Source: an uncultured Methanoregula sp.
GTDB lineage: Archaea; Halobacteriota; Methanomicrobia; Methanomicrobiales; Methanospirillaceae
Length of the DNA stretch: 64,000 bases
Assembly: GCF_963662735.1 (NCBI RefSeq)
Contig: NZ_OY759744.1
Coordinates: 1,468,153-1,532,152, forward strand
Direction of reading: 5' to 3'
Shown here piece by piece: positions 34,993-43,058 of this stretch (the first letter of the stretch is position 1; every line of letters begins with the position of its first letter). Below the pieces are notes generated by a model. It ran no database searches. It worked only from the letters and a program-made list of their open reading frames with translations, and was not told the origin of the DNA. Position numbers and translations under genes: made by a program.

Positions 34993-36078
34993 ATGAACCT
35001 ACGCAAATTGAGCATCGTCCTGCTGGCACTGCTGCTGGCAGCGATGGTGATGGTACCGATGGTGAGTGCGGGGAATGAGCAAATAACGAACGGAGATAAT
35101 TTCCAATTATCTCAACTCAAACCCGATAATTCACAAACAAAAATTGTAATCCAAAATGGTTTCAGTCTCACTAAAGATGATAACCAAACGGTGATTCCAG
35201 CAGGATCAATTATTCAGCATTCTGATGCTGGAATTACACGGGTATTTGATTCTGACGGAAAACAAATTTCAATTTCTAATGATAGTGATTCACCAAAGAT
35301 CTCCACACCCTATGGAGATCTCCCCGCAGTGAATGTCAATCAGATTCCGGATGGATCCTACGTAGATGTGAAAGATAACGGGATTACAAATGTTTATTCA
35401 AAGGGTCAACGTGTCCTGACAGTTGTATCCCCGGTAGGTAAACGAATACCTGTACCGTCAACAGATGGCTGGATCGAAGATACCAATGCTTGGAATATTC
35501 CACAACTGGGTCAGTTCATTGCAGATTGGACCGTGCCTTCATCACCCCCCAACCAGCAGACCGGAGCAATTAATTATATTTTCAACGGAATTCAGCCGGG
35601 TAATAGCGTTGGAATTGTCCAACCGGTTCTTGAGTACAATGTCGCGGGAACCCACCAATGGACCGGAGCCCCTTGGTATGTTGACAGTAATAACATAGGA
35701 TACCGTGGCACACCGATTAGTACCTCTGTTGGGCATACCGTAAGAGGGACGCTAGGCTGGAATCAGAATCTGAACCGGTGGAATATCATATTCCAGGATC
35801 TAACCAATGGAGGCTTTTCTTCCAAGTTCTCAACAAATGCACCAAACATCGGTACAAATAATGTTGGCGCGTTTTGTGCTTTGGAAGGGAAAAATATCAA
35901 CAATGATAACGATGTTTCGGGTAAAATTACATTCTACAACATGCAATTCCGGGATGTAAACCTTAACCCGGTTTCATTCAGTTGGAATAGGTATACAAAC
36001 ACTAGTATGGGATTAACAAATCTTAATGTTGCATGGAGTGGCATGACCCCGGTAACTCTATGGACAAAAAATCCATGA
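34993..36078 (+). CDS. Secreted protein of unknown function
   Basis: A 361-residue exported protein: a clear Sec signal peptide (lysine/arginine start, LLALLLAAMVMVPMVSA, cut after ASAG-like VSAG), then an asparagine/threonine-rich beta-type domain. The C-terminal two thirds hold a compact aromatic-rich region (DWTVPSSPPNQQTGAINYIF, QPVLEYNVAGTHQW, APWYVDS) that looks like a jelly-roll or lectin-like fold. I do not recognise a catalytic motif. Many N-x-S/T sequons make it a possible AglB substrate. Low GC and A/T-ending codons differ from the core genome. It pairs with the lipoprotein gene 71 bp downstream. Confidence 0.75.
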   Translation: MNLRKLSIVLLALLLAAMVMVPMVSAGNEQITNGDNFQLSQLKPDNSQTKIVIQNGFSLTKDDNQTVIPAGSIIQHSDAGITRVFDSDGKQISISNDSDSPKISTPYGDLPAVNVNQIPDGSYVDVKDNGITNVYSKGQRVLTVVSPVGKRIPVPSTDGWIEDTNAWNIPQLGQFIADWTVPSSPPNQQTGAINYIFNGIQPGNSVGIVQPVLEYNVAGTHQWTGAPWYVDSNNIGYRGTPISTSVGHTVRGTLGWNQNLNRWNIIFQDLTNGGFSSKFSTNAPNIGTNNVGAFCALEGKNINNDNDVSGKITFYNMQFRDVNLNPVSFSWNRYTNTSMGLTNLNVAWSGMTPVTLWTKNP

Positions 36079-36149
36079 CTTAAAAATATATTTATATTTT
36101 TTACTTGAAAATAAAGCTCATAGATCTGATAAAAAAAATATGGTAGGGC

Positions 36150-36635
36150 GTGAACAGTATTCAACAAATATCGAGTGTATTATTATCGTTGGCAATAATT
36201 CTTTTGACCATTCTTTCGGGGGGTTGTCTCTGTACAGATCAGTACCATCCAAATGCCGATGCTGTGCCAGTACATTGTTCGGAAACATTGGTGTCGGGAC
36301 AAACTATGATCATCAATGAAACCCAGAACAATGCAACGATCTGTGCTGGCCTGAATAGCTCGTTGATAATCCATCTGATGGACTCCAGCAGAACCGGACG
36401 GGAATGGTCCGTAACCGGGAGTCCTGGTCTCCAGATAGTTGACAACGGAGTTACCTGGTATGATGAACCGGGAGTTCCACCGGAATCATTAATTGAATTC
36501 GGGATACATCAATGGAATGTCACTATGGTAAATACGGGCATACAGACCGTAAATGGTGTCCTTCAATTTCCGGTAGGAAATGGTCCTGGCCCGACCAATA
36601 AACAAACGTTCAATTTGATAATTGTTGTCAAATAG
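36150..36635 (+). CDS. Chagasin-like (I42) protease-inhibitor lipoprotein
   Basis: A 161-residue exported protein with a lipobox-like LSGGC near residue 25. The mature part follows the chagasin/amoebiasin pattern of cysteine-protease inhibitors: a strand ending SLIIHLMDSS, then RTGREWSVTGSPGLQIVDNG (where chagasins have N-P-T-T-G-Y-x-W), a central loop, FGIHQWNVTMVNTGIQTVNG, and a final strand. The conserved TG-x-x-W and W-x-V-x-x-x-x-x-G spacing is visible; the N-P-T-T part is degenerate (DSSR). Start GTG 36150 follows GGTAGGG. A protective or regulatory role against extracellular proteases is inferred. Confidence 0.65.
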   Translation: MNSIQQISSVLLSLAIILLTILSGGCLCTDQYHPNADAVPVHCSETLVSGQTMIINETQNNATICAGLNSSLIIHLMDSSRTGREWSVTGSPGLQIVDNGVTWYDEPGVPPESLIEFGIHQWNVTMVNTGIQTVNGVLQFPVGNGPGPTNKQTFNLIIVVK

Positions 36636-36698
36636 AAATTCCCTGATTTTCGGTTTATTGGTTCTGATAAGTTGGCGGTTGATTTGTATTTTTTTGAA

Positions 36699-37157
36699 TC
36701 ACTCCGCCTTCTTCTTTCCCTTTTGCACGGTCTTGGCCTCCAGTGCCAGAAGCGCTTCCTTGATCTCGACAGATGGAGAGAACCCGCCGATGCCCCGGGC
36801 AGCCACGATCCGGTGGCAGGGGATGACGAGCGGTGTCGGGTTGCGGGCCATGGCCTGCCCGACCACGCGGGGCCCGGTCCCGGCCAGCAGGGCGATCTCG
36901 CCATAGCTTGCCGTCCGGCCGTACGGTACTTTCCGGACAACGTGATAGATCCGGCTGTACGTGCCATCATCGTGAAGCGGGACGCTGTCAAGCGTTGTCA
37001 GGTCGACCGGCATGCCGGCGCAGTATTGCCGGACCGGTTCCGGCACCGTGCCCGGTATACCTTCGCGGGCAAACCGGATCCGGTGCATGGTGTCGCCGCT
37101 CCAGTGGACATGGACATGCCAGAGACCGAGCCGGCAGGACCCGCTCTTCACTTCCAT
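36699..37157 (-). CDS. ogt: Methylated-DNA-protein-cysteine methyltransferase
   Basis: O6-alkylguanine-DNA alkyltransferase, 152 residues, which removes alkyl groups from guanine onto its own cysteine. The helix-turn-helix VPYGRTASYGEIALLAGTG and the suicide site NPTPLVIPCHRIVAARG are intact, followed by GGFS. The protein is short because the N-terminal domain is reduced, as in many archaeal members. The ATG at 37157 overlaps the end of the helicase gene by 10 bp, giving a DNA-repair operon; a much longer open frame upstream is only the helicase gene read out of frame. 47 bp of its 3' part are repeated at 34504. Confidence 0.92.
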   Translation of the reverse strand: MEVKSGSCRLGLWHVHVHWSGDTMHRIRFAREGIPGTVPEPVRQYCAGMPVDLTTLDSVPLHDDGTYSRIYHVVRKVPYGRTASYGEIALLAGTGPRVVGQAMARNPTPLVIPCHRIVAARGIGGFSPSVEIKEALLALEAKTVQKGKKKAE

Positions 37158-39154
37158 GTACCGATCACCTCCCGGAACTTCGTGATATCGCATTCGATCA
37201 TCTCTTTCTGCATCCAGCCGGGCAGGGCTCCTCTGACCCGCTTTTCCAGGAACCGTTTCTCTGCAAGGACCAGGACGCCGCGGTCTTCGGGAGTCCGGAG
37301 TACCCTGCCGAGGGCCTGGAGGGAACGGTTGATGGCCGGCAGCGTGTAGCAGATGAATTCTCCTTCCTCCCCGAACTTGTGCCGGAAGTAATCGATCATC
37401 ATCCTGCGCACCCGGTTGAATGGCGCAAGCGGGAGGCCGACAACCATTGCCCCGTTCAGCATTTCGCCCCGGTAGTCCAGGCCCTCGCTCCATTTGCCCC
37501 CGCAGACGGCAAACATGACCCCCGACTCGCCCCGTTCCGGCAGCGAGAGGAAATGGGAGAGCGCTGCGCCGGCTTCTGCTGCATCCCGGGATTCAATGAA
37601 GATCTTCCGGTTGCGGATATGCGGGACCGCGAGGTTTGCATAGGATTCAAGGATCTGGTAACTGGGAAAATAGACTGCCCGGTTTCCTTTGAGCGCGGAG
37701 AATGCCCGGATATAGTCCGTGATCCGTGTCGTGTTGTCCTTGTTCTGCCGCATCGAGTAGGCGGTAGTGATGTCGTTTGCGCAGGTCACGAGCCGGTTTT
37801 CTTTCGGGAATGCGTTGGGCAGGGAGAGGGTGGTAACCGCTGCGTTGCCGAAGTAGTAGCGCCGGAAACTCTCGACCGGGGAGAGGGTTCCGGATATCAG
37901 GATGCAGCAGGCATGCGATCCGCAGACATCCGAAAGTGCCGCGGCAGGATCGATGTTGCGGACTTCGAGCGTGATGCCGCTCTCGTCCCGGTGGTATACC
38001 GTCAGGAACGCCGGATCGGTCGAGGAATTGGCCAGCCGGACAAGGAAGATCGTGAGCCGCTCGATCGCGGTCTCGCGGTACTCGCCGGACTTGAGGTTCT
38101 TCTCCCGGATTGATTCCGAGAGCCCCATGAGGTCGTCGACAATCTCGTCCATCTCCTTGTAGAGGGACTCCCGGAGGATCACGCGTTCGAAGATAGTGGG
38201 ATCGAACCAGTCCTCCGTTTCCGTTGAATTGGCCAGGCCCCGGATGAATTCCGTGAGCCGGGGCAGGACATGCTGGACTGCCTCTGCCCCCTTGTGGCGT
38301 TTGCGCATGCCGGAGAGTTCCCGGGATGCCTGTTCAAGGTCCCGCTCTTCGAGCGTTACGCTCTCGATTCCCGTGATGACATCGCCGCAGTTGTGCGCTT
38401 CGTCGATAAGGAGCATGACGTCCTGGGGCTCGACCCCGAGATTTGCATAGAGCTGCTCGCGGATATCCCGGTTGAAGAGGTGATGATAGTTGAGGATCAC
38501 GACATCCGTGTTCCGGGCTGCCTGCATCATCAGCTCGTAGGGGCAGATGTCGGCGCAGAATTCCGCAAGTTCTCTTGGAGGAACCGGGTTAGCTATCACC
38601 CGGTCGGCTTTCGAGCGCAGCGCAGTCGAAGGTACCATCTTGACACCGACCGTCTCTGCCGGCACGAACATCTTGCTGGCAATGTAATACGGGCAGAGGA
38701 TCGGGTGCTCCTTGTCCATCTTCCGGATCTGCTGGATGATGAACGGGTCTTTTCCCGGCGTGAGGGCTCCTTTGTCAGCCCGGTCCCGCATGAGCGAGTT
38801 CGAAAATGCCTTGACTCCTTCGCACCTGCGGTACACGTCCCCTTCGCCGCCGAGCGGGCACATGCTCCCTTTTCCTACCAGGTACACGGTCTTGAGATCC
38901 GGCTTTTTTCTCCTCACGAGTTCGAGCTCGCGGATGAAGGTCGTGAGCTGGCTGACGGTTCTGACCGCGATCACGATCTTGCGCTTGTTCCGCTCGGCAA
39001 GGAGGGAGGCAACTACGCTTGACTTCCCGCTGCCGGTCGGGGCATCGATCATCGCGATCCCGCCTTCACGGGCTACCTGCGCCGCGACTTCGAGCATGTG
39101 GCGCTGGCCCGGGCGGTATTCGCCGTACGGGAAGTAGGTGTCGATGCTGTCCAT
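37148..39154 (-). CDS. XPD/Rad3-type iron-sulphur DNA helicase
   Basis: Superfamily 2 helicase of the XPD/DinG/Rad3 group, 668 residues. Walker A is DAPTGSGKSSVVA, motif II LLIDEAHNC (DEAH). Four cysteines for a [4Fe-4S] cluster are found between them in GSMCPLGGEG, RRCEGV, HPILCPYY and CADICPYE. Later motifs include LISGTLSPVESF, VYFPSYQILE, CGGKWSEGLDYRG and QALGRVLRTPEDRG (motif VI). Such 5'-3' helicases unwind DNA in nucleotide excision repair; here it coexists with bacterial-type UvrABC. It is coupled to ogt downstream by a 10-bp overlap. Confidence 0.93.
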   Translation of the reverse strand: MDSIDTYFPYGEYRPGQRHMLEVAAQVAREGGIAMIDAPTGSGKSSVVASLLAERNKRKIVIAVRTVSQLTTFIRELELVRRKKPDLKTVYLVGKGSMCPLGGEGDVYRRCEGVKAFSNSLMRDRADKGALTPGKDPFIIQQIRKMDKEHPILCPYYIASKMFVPAETVGVKMVPSTALRSKADRVIANPVPPRELAEFCADICPYELMMQAARNTDVVILNYHHLFNRDIREQLYANLGVEPQDVMLLIDEAHNCGDVITGIESVTLEERDLEQASRELSGMRKRHKGAEAVQHVLPRLTEFIRGLANSTETEDWFDPTIFERVILRESLYKEMDEIVDDLMGLSESIREKNLKSGEYRETAIERLTIFLVRLANSSTDPAFLTVYHRDESGITLEVRNIDPAAALSDVCGSHACCILISGTLSPVESFRRYYFGNAAVTTLSLPNAFPKENRLVTCANDITTAYSMRQNKDNTTRITDYIRAFSALKGNRAVYFPSYQILESYANLAVPHIRNRKIFIESRDAAEAGAALSHFLSLPERGESGVMFAVCGGKWSEGLDYRGEMLNGAMVVGLPLAPFNRVRRMMIDYFRHKFGEEGEFICYTLPAINRSLQALGRVLRTPEDRGVLVLAEKRFLEKRVRGALPGWMQKEMIECDITKFREVIGTWK

Positions 39155-39360
39155 TGGTACACGTATTGGCGCTGGTGGGTTTTATGGGTGTGGGGATGCG
39201 GGGCGAAGATGAATAGACTTACAGGATTTGAATGGATCCTGTAATGCTTTCATAAAAAGGATCTCAAAATACCCGACGAACGGAATTGTTGCAGTGAGAA
39301 AAATGGCAACAGGGATGCGTGCCGAAAAAAGTATATCTGTGTATACACAATGAATCTTTC

Positions 39361-39594
39361 ATGGTGACCAAGACCATCAACATCCGGGAGTCCGCGTATC
39401 ACGCGCTCAAGGCACAGAAACGTGCCGGGGAGAGTTATTCCGATGTGATACTCCGCGTCACCGGTGGCGAGGAAAAACGTGTCTGCGATTTTTTGCAGAC
39501 AATCGATCCCGCGGTCCGCAGTGAGATTGCAGATGCCGTGAAGACTGCGAAGTCCGAACTCGATCGCGTCAAGCCCCGGAAGGTATCGCTTTGA
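39361..39594 (+). CDS. vapB: VapB-like antitoxin
   Basis: A 77-residue protein beginning MVTKTINIRESAYHALKAQK, the pattern of the DUF217/AbrB-like antitoxins: a DNA-binding strand followed by a helical region, then a charged tail that wraps the toxin. The frame opens earlier (39319) but the ATG at 39361 matches family starts. Its TGA stop overlaps the TTG start of the PIN-domain gene, the normal antitoxin-first order with coupled translation. Confidence 0.82.
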   Translation: MVTKTINIRESAYHALKAQKRAGESYSDVILRVTGGEEKRVCDFLQTIDPAVRSEIADAVKTAKSELDRVKPRKVSL

Positions 39595-39968
39595 CTATTG
39601 TGGATACCTGCTTTCTCATCGATCTCATGAAAGGAGATCCGGATGCAGAAGAGGTAACAAAAATCCACAAATCCCTTAAAACCACATCAGTCAGCAGTGC
39701 TGAATTCCTGTATGGTGCAAAGAAGAGCGGGAAAAAGAACGTGTATGATGTTTCGGAAAAATTTCTCCGTTTTTTCCCGGTTGTCCCGTTCGATGCGGAG
39801 TCTGCGGTCATTTATGCCGAGGTTGCATCCTCTCTTTCCGGCAGCGGCCGGCATATTTCAACCTTTGACGAGCTTATTGCGGCAATCGCGCTCCATCATG
39901 ATGAACCGCTGGTAACCAGGGATCGGCATTTTTCTGCAATTGACGGCCTGGAACTGATCTCCTACTGA
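39591..39968 (+). CDS. vapC: VapC-like PIN-domain toxin
   Basis: A 125-residue PIN-domain ribonuclease. The acidic metal-binding residues are present: D in IVDTCFLIDLM, E in SAEFLYGA, D in TFDELIAAIAL and D in LVTRDRHFSAI. VapC toxins cut tRNA or rRNA when VapB is lost. It starts with TTG 39591, sharing TTGA with the end of vapB. Length and motif spacing are normal. Second toxin-antitoxin pair in the window after HicBA. Confidence 0.87.
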   Translation: MTIVDTCFLIDLMKGDPDAEEVTKIHKSLKTTSVSSAEFLYGAKKSGKKNVYDVSEKFLRFFPVVPFDAESAVIYAEVASSLSGSGRHISTFDELIAAIALHHDEPLVTRDRHFSAIDGLELISY

Positions 39969-40061
39969 TAATCTGAAAAAGACTATTACGGAATTATTCC
40001 GGTGCGGGAACTGGCCTTATAAACCGGGTGGAGATCTTGTTGAACGATTAAAGCGAGGGCT

Positions 40062-40079
40062 CAGGGGGATGATCCCCTG
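40062..40079 (+). terminator. Hairpin downstream of the VapBC-like pair
   Basis: CAGGGG (40062-40067) pairs perfectly with CCCCTG (40074-40079) across GATGAT. It lies in the 278-bp gap between the toxin gene and purB and may help end or stabilise the toxin-antitoxin transcript; no long T run follows directly. The rest of this gap holds only the purB TATA element CTTATATCC near 40211-40219. Confidence 0.35.
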
Positions 40080-40246
40080 TGGATTGCACTAAAAATCCAT
40101 ATATCCATCTGTTTCCAAATTGAGTTCAAAATGAACGAATTTTTTGACGTCTGGATTATGGCAGATCGGTTGACTAATGTTCCCTGAAGAAATGATCTGG
40201 TTATCCCCCCTCATTCCTTATATCCCAACAAAACCCATTTCTACCC

Positions 40247-41587
40247 ATGGCAGTCCACCCCATCGAGGAGCGTTACGGCACAGCGGAGATGCGTGCTGTC
40301 TGGAGTGAGAAGAACCGGTTTTCCTGCATTGTCAGCACCGAAGTTGCGCTGGCAAAAGCCGAGGCCCACAACGGCCTGATCCCGGCAGCAGCGGCAGTCG
40401 AGATCAGCGAGAGGGCCCGCAATGCCTCGCTCGAACGGGCAAAGGCGATCGAGCTTGAGATCAGCCACGACATGATGGCAATCGTGAAAGCCATCTCGGA
40501 AGTCTGCGGGGACTCCGGGCGCTGGGTGCACTACGGTGCCACGAGCAACGATATCCTCGACACGTCAACCGGCCTCCAGCTTGGCCAGGCTCTCGACCTG
40601 ATGGACGAGAAACTCCGGCGGCTGCTGGGCGTGCTTCTCAAGCGGGCGGAAGAGAACAAGCATCTTGTCTGCATTGGCCGGACCCACGGGCAGCATGGCG
40701 TCCCGACCACCTATGGTCTCCGGTTTGCCATCTGGGCAAGCGAAGTGGGCCGGCACATCGAGCGGCTCGAACAGATGCGCCCCCGGGTTGTCGTGGGGCA
40801 GATGACCGGTGCGGTCGGGACGCAGGCAGCGCTCGGCCCAAAAGGCATTGAAGTCCAGAACTCCATGATGGAATTCCTTGGTATGAGCTCGGTGGACGTC
40901 TCAAACCAGGTGATCTCCCGCGACCGGTATGCAGAATATTTCATGTTCTGTGCGGGGGTCGCGACAACGCTCGACAAGATCGGCGTCGAGATCCGCACGC
41001 TCCAGCGGACCGAGATCGGGGAAGTCGAGGAAGCCTTTGGTGCAAAACAGGTGGGCTCCTCCACGATGCCGCACAAGAGAAACCCCATCAAGTCCGAGCA
41101 GGTCTGCGGTCTTGCCCGTATCATCCGCTCTGCCGTTGAACCGGCGCTCCAGAACAACACGCTCTGGGATGAGCGTGATCTCACCAACTCCTCCTGCGAG
41201 CGGGTACTCTTCCCCGAATCTTCCATTCTCACTGATCACTGCCTCCGGCTGATGACCGTAGTCCTTGAAGGACTTGTCATCAACAAGGCGGCGATCCGCC
41301 GGAACCTTGCCTTCCTCCACGGGATCAACATGGCGGAATCGGTGATGATCGAACTCACCAAAAAGGGGATGAGCCGGCAGGACTCCCACGAACGTATTCG
41401 TATGGCCAGCATGCAGGCGCTTGCGGAGGGAAAACCCCTTGCCGATGTGCTGGGAGCCGATCCCGAAGTTGTACGGTACTGCTCGAAGGCCGAGATAGAG
41501 GCCCTGCTCTCTCCCGATGCCTATATCGGAACCGCTGTGCTGCAGGTCGAGCGCCTTGCAGAAAAACTCTCCCCGCTCTGCATCTGA
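40247..41587 (+). CDS. purB: Adenylosuccinate lyase
   Basis: Splits SAICAR to AICAR and adenylosuccinate to AMP in purine synthesis. The 446-residue protein has the superfamily signature GSSTMPHKRNPIKSE with the flexible catalytic loop, the active-site histidine region IGRTHGQHGVPTTYG, and HYGATSNDILDT near residue 90. Full length for the family. Single gene behind a TATA box about 30 bp upstream, so the transcript is nearly leaderless. Confidence 0.96.
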   Translation: MAVHPIEERYGTAEMRAVWSEKNRFSCIVSTEVALAKAEAHNGLIPAAAAVEISERARNASLERAKAIELEISHDMMAIVKAISEVCGDSGRWVHYGATSNDILDTSTGLQLGQALDLMDEKLRRLLGVLLKRAEENKHLVCIGRTHGQHGVPTTYGLRFAIWASEVGRHIERLEQMRPRVVVGQMTGAVGTQAALGPKGIEVQNSMMEFLGMSSVDVSNQVISRDRYAEYFMFCAGVATTLDKIGVEIRTLQRTEIGEVEEAFGAKQVGSSTMPHKRNPIKSEQVCGLARIIRSAVEPALQNNTLWDERDLTNSSCERVLFPESSILTDHCLRLMTVVLEGLVINKAAIRRNLAFLHGINMAESVMIELTKKGMSRQDSHERIRMASMQALAEGKPLADVLGADPEVVRYCSKAEIEALLSPDAYIGTAVLQVERLAEKLSPLCI

Positions 41588-41766
41588 AGCAATTTCCTTT
41601 TTTCCTCCCTGGTAAAAACCGGGTCTGCCAGGACGCTCCGGTTATGGTACCGTATGCGTAAACACCGGTGAATTTGTCCGGGGTATGGACAACCGGCAGA
41701 GACGTTTTTAAAAAGGAGGGAATGAAAGCCTCTCACCCATGTACCTGTATAACCGGATAATGCCGG

Positions 41767-43056
41767 TTACCAGGGGAGTTCCGGAAGCCCTTTGGATTTG
41801 AACGAGGAGTTGATCTCCAGACGGAGTTGTTCGACACGTTTCTCATGATCCCGGTTTTTGACATTGATATAATCGGCAACTGACATGGTATCGAGAAGAT
41901 CCAGATCCGCCGCCGCGGGTACAACCTCGGGAACGTGCAGAACTTCGATGATCTTCATGTTGACCGAGATACGCCGGGTGAGTCGGGCAAACTCACATAC
42001 CTTCTCCTTCTCAACGTCGGCATTTTTTGCCAGTTGCAGGATTTCTTTCAGTTTCTGTTTCCGTTCAAGGAAATATGCCACCGTGGCGTAGAGTTTCGCG
42101 GGCTCGTAGGGTTTTATGATATAATCGTCGATACAGATCCGGTATTTTTTTGCTTCAGCAGCAGTGAGTCGCTTGGCGGTAAGCATCAGGATCGGGACCG
42201 ATTTGGCGTCGGGATTTTTCCTGATCTGCTCCAGGGTCTCCCATCCATCCATCGGTTCCATCATGATATCCAGGAGGATGAGGTCGGGGATCTGCCGTTT
42301 TATAATGTCAAGACATTCTTTCCCCCCGGTGGCCATAAGGGTGGCATAGCCTTTTCTTTCAAGGATCAGGTGAAGAGAATCGACAATATCCGCATTATCA
42401 TCAACGATAAGGATGGTTTGCTTTTCGGGAGCCTGCACCTTATTTTTTCTACGGATTGTCATAATCGCAAGACCCGCAGCCATGATAACTGAAGCGGAGA
42501 GAACGGTGGCGAGTATAAGATATACGAGGGAATCGGGAACCGTTGTTTTTACCGGTGCGGTTTGTACAAGGCAATCCGGATCATTGGGATAATCGGTGCA
42601 GAAAAGTGCAGCCGTGGGCTCGAGATCGGCAAGGACAAGAACGGATCCGTCCCGGGTGTCAGAGAGGCTGAATTGTTTCATACCCTGCAGGTAGGGAACG
42701 ATAATAGTCATACCCCCGGAAACAGGCCTCTCCGTATACCCGATGAGATCTCCCTCCCCGGGAGGTACCAATATGTCCCCGTAGGCAACTCCCGGCTCTG
42801 GCATTGAGAAGGATTTCAGTATCTTTCCCTCCGGATCCAGAATTGTCCCCTTCAGGCTGCCGGTCCGCAGGTTCAGGTTCGGGGCTTTTCCGTATCTGAC
42901 TTCCATCGATGAGACGGAATATCCCTGGCCCTGGTAATCCAGATGGATCTCAAGGATTTTACCGTAATCAGGGAGAGGCTGTGCAACGGCGGTTACGGAA
43001 GTACATACGTTTGCCACAAAGCAGAGCACCAGACACCAGATCACGAATTTTCGCAT
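41767..43056 (-). CDS. Membrane-tethered response regulator with extracellular domain
   Basis: A 429-residue protein with an unusual order: signal peptide (about 1-25), an extracytoplasmic beta-rich domain (about 26-170), one membrane helix (about 178-200, LILATVLSASVIMAAGLAIM), then a complete cytoplasmic receiver domain (about 212-335) with acidic pair VDDN, phospho-acceptor D263 in LILLDIMM, switch threonine in LMLTAKR and lysine in YIIKPYEP, and a helical C-terminal tail of about 90 residues. Receivers are normally soluble; this one would be fixed to the membrane and could report an outside ligand by phosphorylation-dependent contacts. It starts 2 bp after the stop of the secreted metalloprotease gene, so the two form an operon. 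Confidence 0.85.
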   Translation of the reverse strand: MRKFVIWCLVLCFVANVCTSVTAVAQPLPDYGKILEIHLDYQGQGYSVSSMEVRYGKAPNLNLRTGSLKGTILDPEGKILKSFSMPEPGVAYGDILVPPGEGDLIGYTERPVSGGMTIIVPYLQGMKQFSLSDTRDGSVLVLADLEPTAALFCTDYPNDPDCLVQTAPVKTTVPDSLVYLILATVLSASVIMAAGLAIMTIRRKNKVQAPEKQTILIVDDNADIVDSLHLILERKGYATLMATGGKECLDIIKRQIPDLILLDIMMEPMDGWETLEQIRKNPDAKSVPILMLTAKRLTAAEAKKYRICIDDYIIKPYEPAKLYATVAYFLERKQKLKEILQLAKNADVEKEKVCEFARLTRRISVNMKIIEVLHVPEVVPAAADLDLLDTMSVADYINVKNRDHEKRVEQLRLEINSSFKSKGLPELPW

Positions 43057-43058
43057 AT

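Noticed and set aside
36833-38113. 426-codon open frame antisense to ogt and the XPD helicase
   Set aside because: Covers two well-supported genes on the other strand and shows no family motif.
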